64,000 nucleotides of DNA from Terriglobales bacterium (GTDB lineage: Bacteria; Acidobacteriota; Terriglobia; Terriglobales; Acidobacteriaceae), in NCBI GenBank assembly GCA_035651995.1, contig DASRER010000034.1, positions 1 through 64,000 on the forward strand, given 5' to 3'. How positions within the stretch are numbered: the stretch's first letter is position 1; every line of letters begins with the position of its first letter. The position numbers and the translations under genes are program-made. Shown here one piece after another: positions 23,673 to 31,566 of the stretch. Below the pieces are notes generated by a model. The model was given only the letters and a program-made list of their open reading frames with translations, had not been told where the DNA came from and searched no databases.

Positions 23673-23703
23673 GTGAAACGTGAAACGCGAAACGTGAAAC
23701 GTT
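23673..23703 (+). repeat. Tandem GTGAAAC heptads at the oxidoreductase start
   Basis: Four consecutive 7-bp units (GTGAAAC, GTGAAAC, GCGAAAC, GTGAAAC) form the apparent first codons of the molybdopterin oxidoreductase. The same unit recurs, inverted, at 53900-53927. Confidence 0.8.
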
Positions 23704-25919
23704 CTTCCCACTGGGTCAGCCTCGTCCCCTATGGCCTGAACCAGCAGCACCCCAACAACTACAAGGACATGCTCGACGCGTTCTGGGAGAACCGCGACAA
23801 CCTGGGCTACGCGTGGCGCATTCTCCGCGACGGCTGCTGCGACGGCTGCGCCCTCGGCACCAGCGGCATGCGCGACTGGACGATGAAGGGCGTCCACCTG
23901 TGCGCCGTGCGCCTGCAACTGCTGCGGCTGAACACCATGCCCGCCATGGACTGGCGCCTGCTCGAAGACGTGGAGCGGCTGCGCGGCCTCTCGGAAAAAC
24001 AACTGCGCAAGCTCGGCCGGCTTCCCGTGCCCATGATTCGCCATCGCGGCGCGAAAGGATTCCGCCGCATTAGCTGGGACGAAGCCCTCGATGCGGCCGC
24101 GCAGGGCCTGAAGCAGACCAACCCGCATCGCCTCGCCTGGTACGTCACCTCGCGCGGCCTCACCAACGAGGCCTACTACGCGCATCAGAAGGTGGCACGC
24201 TTCTTCGGCACGAACAGCGTGGACACCAGCGCCCGCGTCTGCCACGCGCCTTCGACCGCCGCCCTGAATGCGACGGTCGGGGTAGCGGCGACCACGTGCT
24301 CCTACTCGGACTGGATTGGCGCCGACCTGCTCGTCTTCGTCGGGTCGAACGTCGCGGCCAATCAGCCGGTCGCAACCAAGTACCTGTACTACGCGAAAAA
24401 GGCCGGCACGCGCATCTTCGTCGTGAACCCGTACCGCGAGCCCGGCATGGACCGCTACTGGGTGCCCTCAGTCACCGAGAGCGCGCTGTTCGGCACGCAG
24501 ATCGCCGACGACTTCTTCCTCATACGCACCGGCGGCGACATTCCATTCTTCTACGGTGTGCTCAAGCACCTGGTCGAAAACAACTGGCTCGACCGCGAGT
24601 TCATCGCCGAGCGAACCATCGGCTTTGCAGACGTCGAGGCCAAAGCCCGCGCGTTTTCCTGGGAAGAGCTGGAGCGCGGCTCGGGCCTCCCGCGCGCCGA
24701 CATGCTGCGCTTCGCCGAATCGTTCGGCCGCGCGCGTCACGCCATCATGGTGTGGAGCATGGGAGTCACGCAGCATCGCCACGGCAGCGACAACGTGCGC
24801 GCCATCGTAAACCTGCAACTGGCGCGCGGCTTCGTCGGACGCCCCCACACCGGTCTCATGCCCATCCGCGGACATAGCGGCGTCCAGGGCGGCGCCGAAA
24901 TGGGCGCCCAGCCCGGCGCTTACGTTTTGGGGTCAGCCGTAAACGAAGACAACGCCCGTCGCTTTTCCGCCCCAACCATGTGGGGCTTCGAGCCGCCCGC
25001 GTGGAAAGGAATGACCGCCACCGAGTGCATCCTCGCCGCCGAGCGCGGCGAACTCGACGCGCTGTGGCAATCGGGCGGCAATTTCGCGCAGACCTTACCG
25101 CAGCCCGACCGCGTGGACCGCGCCCTCGGACGCGTTCGCCTGCGCATTCACCAGGACATCGTCGCCAACCGCTCCATGCTCGTGGATCCCGGCGAAACCG
25201 TCGTGCTGCTGCCCAGTCGCACCCGCTACGAGCAGCGCGGCGGCGGCACGGAAACCAGCACCGAGCGCCGCGTCATCTACTCGCCGGAGATTCCCGGCCC
25301 GCGCCCCGGCGAAGCGCTCGACGAATGGGAGATCCCGGTCCTGGTTGCCCGCAGGGCCCACCCCGAGCGCGCCAACACTGCCTTCCCATGGCAAAACACG
25401 CAGGACATCCGCGGCGAAATCGACCGCGTGTGCCCCGCCTACCGCGGCATCGGGTCTCTCAAAAGAAAGGGCGACAACTTCCAGTGCGGCGGCCCGCGCC
25501 TGCTTGGCGAAAGCTTCCTTACTGCCGACGGCAAGGGCCACTTCAGCGCGGTCAACCTGCCCGATCAGAACATCCCCGCCGGCCGGTTTCTGCTGTCCAC
25601 CCGCCGCGGCCGCCAGTTCAACAGCATCGTGCACGCCGGCTTCGATCCGCTCACCGGCGCCGAGCGGGACCAGGTCTTCATGTCGCAGGTTGACGCCGAC
25701 CAGCTCGGCGTCGCCGATCGCGATCCCATCCTGCTGCGCAATGAACTGGGAGAATTTCACGGGCGGGTGAAGATCGCCGAAGTCCGCCCCGGCTGCCTGC
25801 AAGCCCACTGGCCTGAGGTCAACGGGCTGATCCCCGCGGGCCAGCTCGACACCAGCGGCGTGCCGGACTACAACGCAATCGTGGAAGTGGTTCCGGCGCG
25901 GCCGAGCTCCGGCACCTAG
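23673..25919 (+). CDS. Molybdopterin oxidoreductase, FdhF/YdeP-like
   Basis: 748 aa. The N-terminal Cys cluster DGCCDGCALGTSG with a later GVHLC supplies a 4Fe-4S site. A molybdopterin domain follows (KGFRRISWDEALDAAAQGL, LVFVGSNVAANQP, FVVNPYREPGMDRYWVPS). The presumed Mo ligand is Cys in SARVCHAPS. The C-terminal dinucleotide-binding domain includes LSTRRGRQFNSIVH and NGLIPAG. The family resembles formate dehydrogenase alpha subunits but most members have no known substrate. GTG 23673 and GTG 23694 are both possible starts; the first eight codons are repeat sequence. No partner electron-transfer subunit is adjacent. Its TAG stop is the first triplet of repeat element E. Confidence 0.88.
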   Translation: MKRETRNVKRSSHWVSLVPYGLNQQHPNNYKDMLDAFWENRDNLGYAWRILRDGCCDGCALGTSGMRDWTMKGVHLCAVRLQLLRLNTMPAMDWRLLEDVERLRGLSEKQLRKLGRLPVPMIRHRGAKGFRRISWDEALDAAAQGLKQTNPHRLAWYVTSRGLTNEAYYAHQKVARFFGTNSVDTSARVCHAPSTAALNATVGVAATTCSYSDWIGADLLVFVGSNVAANQPVATKYLYYAKKAGTRIFVVNPYREPGMDRYWVPSVTESALFGTQIADDFFLIRTGGDIPFFYGVLKHLVENNWLDREFIAERTIGFADVEAKARAFSWEELERGSGLPRADMLRFAESFGRARHAIMVWSMGVTQHRHGSDNVRAIVNLQLARGFVGRPHTGLMPIRGHSGVQGGAEMGAQPGAYVLGSAVNEDNARRFSAPTMWGFEPPAWKGMTATECILAAERGELDALWQSGGNFAQTLPQPDRVDRALGRVRLRIHQDIVANRSMLVDPGETVVLLPSRTRYEQRGGGTETSTERRVIYSPEIPGPRPGEALDEWEIPVLVARRAHPERANTAFPWQNTQDIRGEIDRVCPAYRGIGSLKRKGDNFQCGGPRLLGESFLTADGKGHFSAVNLPDQNIPAGRFLLSTRRGRQFNSIVHAGFDPLTGAERDQVFMSQVDADQLGVADRDPILLRNELGEFHGRVKIAEVRPGCLQAHWPEVNGLIPAGQLDTSGVPDYNAIVEVVPARPSSGT

Positions 25920-25996
25920 CATTCGGCAATTAGCATTGGGCCCCTGAAAGCCCGGGCGTTCGCGGCCAACTGCCAAATCCTAAGTGCTAAGTGCCA
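25917..25996. repeat. Heptad inverted-repeat element E
   Basis: Left arm 25917-25940 (TAGCATT, CGGCAAT, TAGCATT, GGG) and right arm 25964-25996 (GGCCAACTGCCAAATCCTAA onward to AGTGCCA) around a GC-rich centre. The first TAG is the stop codon of the molybdopterin oxidoreductase gene. Confidence 0.82.
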
Positions 25997-26006
25997 CCGC
26001 ACCCGA

Positions 26007-26183
26007 TCACCCGCGCCGGCCGATGCGGTCGCGGCGCCCAGCGCGGCGCCGTGGCGCAGTCCCCGCCAGGAACAGCGCCATCCCAATGTGCATGGGGTTG
26101 CGGACGTACTGGTAGAAATCACGCCAGACAAGCCGTCGCGGCGGGCCGAACGGAGCCGGTGTCCCGCGGCCTGCCCGGCCAAA
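26007..26183 (-). pseudogene. Remnant of an isoprenylcysteine-methyltransferase-like membrane protein
   Basis: A 58-codon open segment without a start reads FGRAGRGTPAPFGPPRRLVW followed by RDFYQYVRNPMHIGMALFLA and then a degenerate Arg-rich tail to a TGA. The GRGTPAPF-PPRRLV and Y-x-Y-V-R-N-P-M-x-I-G blocks are the conserved core of the ICMT/NnrU-like methyltransferase family (normally about 160-220 aa). N- and C-terminal helices are missing, so this is a decayed gene fragment. The rest of 25997-26395 has no coding signal, apart from a TATAAT at 26231-26236 in front of the next gene. Confidence 0.7.
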
Positions 26184-26395
26184 GTTTTTGTACGAACGAA
26201 TTTCGCGGCGCGCGGGTTCCCAGCCGGGGATATAATCTCGCCAGCCTCGTCCTCGTCAAAAAAGTTTTCCACCACTCGCCGGCCCGAGTTGCTGCATCCA
26301 ATCCAGCACAGGCCGCTGTCAGTCTCAATTGCCGGCATCACGCGACGCCGGGATGTACGCCACGTACTGCAATCCTGTCCCTCGGGAGGCCCGCC

Positions 26396-26716
26396 ATGCT
26401 ATCCAAGTGCGCCAATCCAGGCTGCTCGGCGAAGCTTCGTTATCTGAACCAGGGCAAGATCTTCCGCGTCGAGTCTGACGTACAGGGCTTCCCCGCGCGC
26501 CGCAGGCCCATGCAGCGCGCCCTCGCCCCAATCGCCACGGTGGCGCCCGCGCCGCAACCTGAAACCGTTGCGGACCTGATACGCAACGGCGCCCCTCGCG
26601 CCGAGTACTTCTGGCTTTGCGGCCCCTGCGCCCGCGAGATGACCGTCTCGGTGGTTGGCGAACAGGTCGTCCTCATGCCGGTCTGCGCGGCATCCGCCCA
26701 AGCGGCTGCGTCGTAA
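26396..26716 (+). CDS. Small Cys-rich (zinc-ribbon-like) protein
   Basis: 106 aa with GGGAGG seven bases upstream of ATG 26396. The protein starts MLSKCANPGCSAKLRYLNQG and later has YFWLCGPCAREMTV, so two C-x(2-4)-C pairs can bind one zinc. Proteins of this layout are frequent in Acidobacteria, usually as single small genes; the role is unknown. The linker between the pairs is Pro/Ala-rich. A plus-strand TATAAT at 26231-26236 may belong to it, giving a leader of about 155 nt. Element F begins 5 bp after its stop. Confidence 0.75.
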   Translation: MLSKCANPGCSAKLRYLNQGKIFRVESDVQGFPARRRPMQRALAPIATVAPAPQPETVADLIRNGAPRAEYFWLCGPCAREMTVSVVGEQVVLMPVCAASAQAAAS

Positions 26717-26721
26717 AACTT

Positions 26722-26818
26722 GCAGCAATTAGCACTTAGCATTTGGCCCCGGAACGACCGCGCCCGGCAACCTATCGTTTGCCAGGCGCCGATTGGCCGC
26801 TGCGAATCGCCAACTGCG
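26722..26818. repeat. Heptad inverted-repeat element F (right arm decayed)
   Basis: Left arm 26722-26748 (GCAATTAGCACTTAGCATTT followed by GGCC) is clear, with 7-bp steps. The right arm (about 26780-26818) is only partly recognisable (TTTGCCAGGCGCCGATTGGC, then CGCCAACTGCGG). It lies between the small Cys-rich gene and the LOG-family gene. Confidence 0.65.
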
Positions 26819-26822
26819 GTTT

Positions 26823-27740
26823 TTACGGCCTTGTCTTCGCGATCTCCGGCGACTTGGGTTTGCCGCCCGGCTTGCCCAGGTGGTATTTGGTCAGCCCGTC
26901 GCGCAGGAATTCAAACGCCTCTTCCGGTGAATCGGCGAAGCGGAAAAGGTTCACGTCGGTGGGCGAGATGGCCCCGCTGTCCACCAGCGCCTCGAAGTTG
27001 ATCACCCGCTTCCAGTAGTCCCGCCCGTAAATCACCACCAGGATCTTCTTCGCCAGCTTGTCGGTCTGCGCCAGCGTCAGGATTTCGAAGAGCTCGTCGA
27101 GCGTGCCGAAGCCGCCGGGGAAGATCACCAGTCCCTTCGCCAGATATGCGAACCAGTACTTGCGCATGAAGAAGTAGTGGAACTCAAAGTTCAGCGCGGG
27201 CGTGATGTAAGGGTTCGGCAATTGCTCGAAGGGCAGCCGGATATTCAGGCCGACGGTCTTTCCGCCCGCTTCCCACGCCCCCAGGTTGGCGGCTTCCATG
27301 ATTCCCGGACCGCCGCCGGTGGTGACCACGAAGCGGTTGCGCTTGAACGGAAGCTGGATCGACCACTTGGTCAGCATGCCCGCCAGTTGCCGCGCCGCCT
27401 CGTAGTAGCGCGCCATCTCGACCGCCGCCCGCGCCAGCTTGACCTGCAGTTCGTCGGCGTCGCCCTCGCCGCGCCCCGGCGTTTTGGGCTGCTGATCGGG
27501 CGCCGCCGGCTTCGCCGACCCGGGCTTTTCCAGCAGCTCAAGCGCATGCTGCGCGTCGGAGTGGCTGTGGAAGCGCGCCGAGCCGAAGAACACAACTGTG
27601 TCCTGGATGCGCTCGCGCCGGAACCGCGCCAGCGGCTCCAGGTACTCGGAGAGAATGCGCAGTGGACGCCCGTCCGGACTCTCCAGAAAGGCCCTGTTTT
27701 CGTATGCGAGCGGGGCGCGGAAGCTCTTAGGCTTGTCCAT
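26823..27740 (-). CDS. LOG-family (TIGR00730-like) protein
   Basis: 305 aa with the Rossmann-like core of the LONELY GUY family: VVFFGSARF at residues 48-56, VVTTGGGPGIMEAANLGAWE, and the signature FPGGFGTLDELFEIL. Several bacterial members release free cytokinin-type or other bases by cleaving nucleoside 5'-monophosphates; older annotations call them lysine decarboxylases. An extra Pro/Lys/Glu-rich loop (about 72-98, EKPGSAKPAAPDQQPKTPGR) separates the first strand from the helical region. The start (27740) is preceded only by repeat element G, with no clear ribosome-binding site. Confidence 0.87.
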   Translation of the reverse strand: MDKPKSFRAPLAYENRAFLESPDGRPLRILSEYLEPLARFRRERIQDTVVFFGSARFHSHSDAQHALELLEKPGSAKPAAPDQQPKTPGRGEGDADELQVKLARAAVEMARYYEAARQLAGMLTKWSIQLPFKRNRFVVTTGGGPGIMEAANLGAWEAGGKTVGLNIRLPFEQLPNPYITPALNFEFHYFFMRKYWFAYLAKGLVIFPGGFGTLDELFEILTLAQTDKLAKKILVVIYGRDYWKRVINFEALVDSGAISPTDVNLFRFADSPEEAFEFLRDGLTKYHLGKPGGKPKSPEIAKTRP

Positions 27741-27745
27741 GGAAG

Positions 27746-27893
27746 CAGTTGCCGGTTGCCAGTTGCCGGCCGTCAGGAGTTTACAGTTTACAGTTCACAG
27801 TTTGCGACACGAAAACGCAGCCCGATCCCGCGGTGAAGACGCGTGGAAGAGGATTGTGAATGTGAACTGTGAACTGACTGGCAACTGGCAACT
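27746..27893. repeat. Heptad inverted-repeat element G with two unit types
   Basis: Outer arms: 27746-27770 (GTTGCCG, GTTGCCA, GTTGCCG) and 27880-27893 (GGCAACTGGCAACT). Inner arms use another 7-bp unit: 27780-27804 (TTTACAG, TTTACAG, TTCACAG, TTTGC) and 27856-27876 (GTGAATGTGAACTGTGAACTG). The right end supplies the TAG stop of the small membrane protein gene at 27892. Confidence 0.82.
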
Positions 27894-28311
27894 ATTTCTC
27901 GCGGTAATGCACCGCTTCCCAGATGCCGATCCAGATATCGAGCAGTCCCATGCCCGACATGGCGCCGCGCACGAAGTTGTGCGCCGCCAGTTCCCGCAAG
28001 CCGGGGAAGCGCGCCAGCAAGCCATTGCTGGTCCACACCGGCAGCCAGGGCAGCACCACCAGCAGCATGCCCAACTCGATACAGAAGATGACGAAGATTA
28101 CCAGGAAGATGCGCTGCGTCCAGCGCGACATGCGGGGCACGGGCGCGCGTCCGGCGCCTCCTGCGGAGGAGCTGACCAGGTAGGGCTGGGCGGGCTCGGC
28201 GGTGTCGGTAAAAAGGCTCAACCGCGAATGGATGGGAGCTTCAGCCCGCGAGCTGCCGTCGTCAGCGGAGGCGCCGGTGCGCCTTTGAGGGGCCTGTGGC
28301 GTTGAGTCCAT
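27892..28311 (-). CDS. Hypothetical membrane protein
   Basis: 139 aa. The N-terminal 60 residues are polar and Ser/Ala/Pro-rich. One strong transmembrane helix follows (about 68-92, IFLVIFVIFCIELGMLLVVL) and a weaker hydrophobic segment (115-135, MSGMGLLDIWIGIWEAVHY). No family recognised. It lies 12 bp downstream of the large TPR gene on the same strand and is probably co-transcribed with it. Confidence 0.65.
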   Translation of the reverse strand: MDSTPQAPQRRTGASADDGSSRAEAPIHSRLSLFTDTAEPAQPYLVSSSAGGAGRAPVPRMSRWTQRIFLVIFVIFCIELGMLLVVLPWLPVWTSNGLLARFPGLRELAAHNFVRGAMSGMGLLDIWIGIWEAVHYREK

Positions 28312-28323
28312 CCAGACCGGATT

Positions 28324-31038
28324 CTACGCTCGCAGCGCCTTGATGCGCTCGGCCACGTCGCGGTAGTCGATGTTGCTGCCGTACACTTCCATGAACTGCT
28401 GCAGGGCCGCTTTCTTGTCGCCCGCCGCTTCGTGCGCCGCTCCCATCTCGTAGCGGATGGCCATGCGCGTCTCTTCATCCACCCCCGGGGACTTGATCGC
28501 CCTCTCGAACCACTTGATGGAAGCCTGTGGGACGCCCTTTTCCACGAAACAGTTGGCCAGCCACGTATAGGCCTGCACCCGATCGCTGAACTCGGCGCCG
28601 TTGTCGAGCGCGCGGCACACCTTTTGCAGCTCGCCGATGGCCTCGTCCAGCAGCCCCATCTCCTTGAAGGCGACCCCGAGGTTGTAGTGCGTTTGCGGAT
28701 CTTCGTCTTCGGGTGTGGCTTCTTCCACGCCCTCTTTGAATTCCTCGAACAAGTCGGAGAGCACCGACTTCTCTTCCGCGGCTGCCGCCGCAGCTGAAAC
28801 CGGCGCCCCTGCAGGGGCCGCTGGCGGGGCCGGCGGAGGCGCGGCCGGCGCTTTCGCTGCCGGCTTGGCGGGAGCCGGCGGCTCGGCCACGGCGAAGTCG
28901 TCGCCCAGCGACGATTCCAGGTCCGAAACCAAATCTCCCAGCGCGCTGGTCGACGCCGCCGCGGCCGCCTGCCTCTGCGGAGCCGGCGGAGGCGCGGCGC
29001 CTGCCGGTGGTGGCGGAGGCGGCGCAGCTTCCACAACGGGGGCGACCGGCTCCGGTGCAACCTGGGCCGGCACGCTGCCGGCTTCGATCTGTGCGCGCAG
29101 GTCACGAATTTCGGTGGACTCGGGCGCCGATTCAGCGGCCTTCGCCAGGGCCGAGCGCGCCTCGTTCCACATGCCCTGCGAAATGTAAAAGCGCGCCTCG
29201 TCGAGCAGATCGGTGACCGTTGAAGCGACCGGCGCGGCCCTGGCCGCGGCTTTCGCAGCGGCTTCGGCGGCGGCGGCTTCGGCGGCGGCCGCCTTGGCCT
29301 TGGCGGCTTCTTCCGCCTCGGGCGTGCCCGGCTCGGGCTCGGCCACGGCCATGCTCTCCCACTCGGAGGAGAGATCGATTTCCTTGTGCGTCGGCTGGGC
29401 TTTCGGAGGCGGCTCGGCAGCCGGCGCCTCGACGGCAAACTCGGCCGCCGCGGCAACGGCGGACACAGGTTCGGCCGGCCCGCGCGCGCGATAGCGAGTG
29501 GCCATCTCGCCGTACTGCGTCGCCTGGTCGGCAAATCCCGCCTCGGAGTAGACCTCGCTCAGCACGCTGCAGCAGCGCGCCGCGTCGGCGTACCGGCCCG
29601 CGCGCACGTACAGCGACGCCAGGCGGTGGTTCATGCGTGCATCGCGCGGCGCCTTGGGCAGCGCCGCCTCCAGCGGATCGATCGCCTTCTGCGGCATGTT
29701 GTAGGAATCGAGCAGCTCGGAATCGGTCAGCGCCGCCTTGATCGCATCGCCGGTCAGTTCGTCGTACTCCTGCACCAGGTTCGGCGCGGTGATCTCCAGC
29801 TCGTCGACCATGAAGGCCTGCGAGCCTTCTTCCTTGGAAAGCTCGCGCGTGGCCGGGTCTTCGCCGAGCTTGGAGACCATCTGGCGATAGTGCTGCATGT
29901 GGAGCGCGTTTTCCGGCTCCATCTTCGCCAGCTCCTGGTAGAGGTCGCGCGCCTTGGCGAGCTGGTTGGTCTGCACGTAAGCGTGCGCCAGCAGCTCGGT
30001 GACCTCGCCCAGGTTCGTGCTCTCCCCGGCGCGCTGATAGAGCGAAAGCAGCATCTCCAGCGCCGCCGGATTCTCCTTGATGCGCGCGATCGAGCCGTGC
30101 AGCGCCCGCAAGGTCGCAGCCGCGTTGCCCTTGAGCAGGCGGTCGGCATAATTTTCGTAAACCCGCAGCGCGCCTTCGAAGTTGCCGCCCGTCATCAGCG
30201 CCTCGGCATACGCGGTGATGCCCGCCGGATCGTTGTGCACCGTGAGCAGCTTCTTGGCCACCGGCTCGGCCTCGCCCAGGTTGCCGGTCATCAGCCTGGC
30301 CTTGAGCAGCAAAGTGAGCGCTTCGGGACGCGAATCAATGTTGGGGATCTGCTCCAGGTGCTTGACGGCGGCGGCCGAGTCGCCCGTTTCAACGGCAATC
30401 TTCCCGCGCAGCAGCAGCGCCGCCGTGTTCGTGGGCTCGATGCGCAGCACGCGGCCCAGCGCTTCGTCGGCCGAATCGTGCGCGCCGCGCTGATACAGCG
30501 ACTGCGCCGCCGAGAAGAAGATGTTGCGCGCTTCGTCCTTTTTGTCCAGACGCAGGTAGAGGTCGGCCAGCTTCGACTGCATGGCCGCGTTCTCCGGATC
30601 CAGTTCCAGCATCTTCTGGAAGATCTTCGCCGCCTGCTGCAGCTCGTTGACGCGCATGTACAGGTCGGCCACCTGCATGTAATGCGCGCGCGCATCGGAG
30701 TAGAGGCCCTGCTGCGTGTAAAGCTCAGCCATACGCAGGATGCAGTCGGTCGACGTGTTGCTGAGCTTGGTGATCTTCTTGTACATGGCGATGGCTTTCA
30801 CCGTGAAGCCGCCGCCCGCGTACGAATCGCCAACCTTCTTGAAGTAGCTGATGGCCTGCTCGGTCTGTCCCAGCCGCGCGTACAGGTCGCCGATGGTGTT
30901 CAGCACCGTCAGCTCTTTGGGGTCTTCCTTGGCGACCTTCAGGTACTCGTTGATGGCATTCTGCAGCTTGCCCTGCTGGACGTACTTCTCCGCCGCCGCC
31001 AGGACCTTCGTCTTGTTAAAACCGAAACCGAGCACCAT
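28324..31038 (-). CDS. Large TPR-repeat protein
   Basis: 904 aa from ATG 31038 (GGAG 9 bp upstream, MVLGFGFNKTKVLAAAEKYV). About a dozen TPR-like helical pairs fill residues 10-480 (for example NAINEYLKVAKEDPKELTVL and AAKIFQKMLELDPENAAMQS). An Ala/Pro/Glu-rich low-complexity linker spans roughly 500-730 with short helical islands (SDLESSLGDDF). Further TPRs follow (GVAFKEMGLLDEAIGELQKV) to the C-terminus. There is no signal peptide, so the protein is cytosolic. Such acidobacterial TPR proteins are scaffold-like; the partner is unknown. Codons for the linker are extremely GC-rich. No coding signal lies upstream in 31039-31303. Confidence 0.85.
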   Translation of the reverse strand: MVLGFGFNKTKVLAAAEKYVQQGKLQNAINEYLKVAKEDPKELTVLNTIGDLYARLGQTEQAISYFKKVGDSYAGGGFTVKAIAMYKKITKLSNTSTDCILRMAELYTQQGLYSDARAHYMQVADLYMRVNELQQAAKIFQKMLELDPENAAMQSKLADLYLRLDKKDEARNIFFSAAQSLYQRGAHDSADEALGRVLRIEPTNTAALLLRGKIAVETGDSAAAVKHLEQIPNIDSRPEALTLLLKARLMTGNLGEAEPVAKKLLTVHNDPAGITAYAEALMTGGNFEGALRVYENYADRLLKGNAAATLRALHGSIARIKENPAALEMLLSLYQRAGESTNLGEVTELLAHAYVQTNQLAKARDLYQELAKMEPENALHMQHYRQMVSKLGEDPATRELSKEEGSQAFMVDELEITAPNLVQEYDELTGDAIKAALTDSELLDSYNMPQKAIDPLEAALPKAPRDARMNHRLASLYVRAGRYADAARCCSVLSEVYSEAGFADQATQYGEMATRYRARGPAEPVSAVAAAAEFAVEAPAAEPPPKAQPTHKEIDLSSEWESMAVAEPEPGTPEAEEAAKAKAAAAEAAAAEAAAKAAARAAPVASTVTDLLDEARFYISQGMWNEARSALAKAAESAPESTEIRDLRAQIEAGSVPAQVAPEPVAPVVEAAPPPPPPAGAAPPPAPQRQAAAAASTSALGDLVSDLESSLGDDFAVAEPPAPAKPAAKAPAAPPPAPPAAPAGAPVSAAAAAAEEKSVLSDLFEEFKEGVEEATPEDEDPQTHYNLGVAFKEMGLLDEAIGELQKVCRALDNGAEFSDRVQAYTWLANCFVEKGVPQASIKWFERAIKSPGVDEETRMAIRYEMGAAHEAAGDKKAALQQFMEVYGSNIDYRDVAERIKALRA

Positions 31039-31303
31039 GTTGCAGGACTCCCTGCTGAAACCGCGCGCCCAGCCACGCTCCCAGGCGCAAAACGCACAGG
31101 CGTGCGCGAGGCACGCGGGCCGCAAAACGGCTGCCTGTGAAGCGCGTCGGACGGGTACCGGCCCTCCGGCCTTTGCTCGGCGCCGGCGCCGGTTCTGGGG
31201 GCCCATCCGTTCAGGGTTCACCCCGAACAGAGCCACTCTGGACGGGGTGTAAGGTAACACAGTTGGTAATGGGACAGGAAGGTGCGCGGGAGGGGTTTGA
31301 GCG

Positions 31304-31566
31304 AGTTGTCAGTTGCCGGTTGCCAGTTGCCAGTTAAACCCCTAGGACTGGAGCGAGGCTATCAAGCCGTTGATAATTCGGCCGTGCATCTCTTCGCGTG
31401 GGAAACAGGCGCTGGCGGCATAGACTTCTTTCACGAAAACGATTCCCTTCTGCCAGGCGACAGGGTCTCGATCACTGTTCGGCATGGTCCCCTCTCCCGT
31501 TCTGACAACCGCCAACTCTCGAGGGCGGTGTTTCAACCGGCAACTGGCAGCCGGCAACTGACAACT
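31304..31566. mobile_element. Heptad element H: 32-bp inverted repeats flanking a truncated four-helix-bundle ORF
   Basis: Left arm 31304-31335 and right arm 31535-31566 are reverse complements at 30 of 32 positions; both are made of GTTGYCA/GTTGCCG heptads (AGTTGTCAGTTGCCGG at the outer ends). The 199-bp interior carries the start of a four-helix-bundle protein gene in minus orientation. The right arm abuts the TAA stop of the sodium-solute symporter gene. Terminal complementarity plus a four-helix-bundle ORF is the layout of 23S rRNA intervening sequences, here in an intergenic position. Element status is inference; the inverted repeat is directly visible. Confidence 0.65.
31342..31485 (-). 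pseudogene. Four-helix-bundle (23S rRNA intervening-sequence-type) protein, truncated
   Basis: 47 codons from ATG 31485, which has an excellent GGAGAGGGG upstream. The protein (MPNSDRDPVAWQKGIVFVKE, then VYAASACFPREEMHG) matches the first helix and turn of the four-helix-bundle family of IVS-encoded proteins, whose full length is about 115-130 aa. The expected continuation (L-T-S-Q-x-R-R-A-A-V-S-x-P) is absent; the frame runs a few more codons into non-homologous sequence and stops. It is therefore a 5' fragment, enclosed between the two arms of element H. The same fold occurs in the Avd accessory protein of diversity-generating retroelements. Confidence 0.75.

Noticed and set aside
24230-24260. 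Selenocysteine codon or formate-specific active site in the molybdopterin enzyme
   Set aside because: The ligand position is an ordinary Cys codon in VCHAPS and the frame has no internal TGA; formate specificity cannot be claimed.
28218-29534. Arg/Pro-rich frame overlapping the TPR gene
   Set aside because: Same strand but a different frame of the GC-rich TPR linker; it has repetitive composition and no start signal.
31342-31485. A complete diversity-generating retroelement around the Avd-like fold
   Set aside because: There is no reverse transcriptase, template repeat or variable repeat nearby, and the ORF is truncated.
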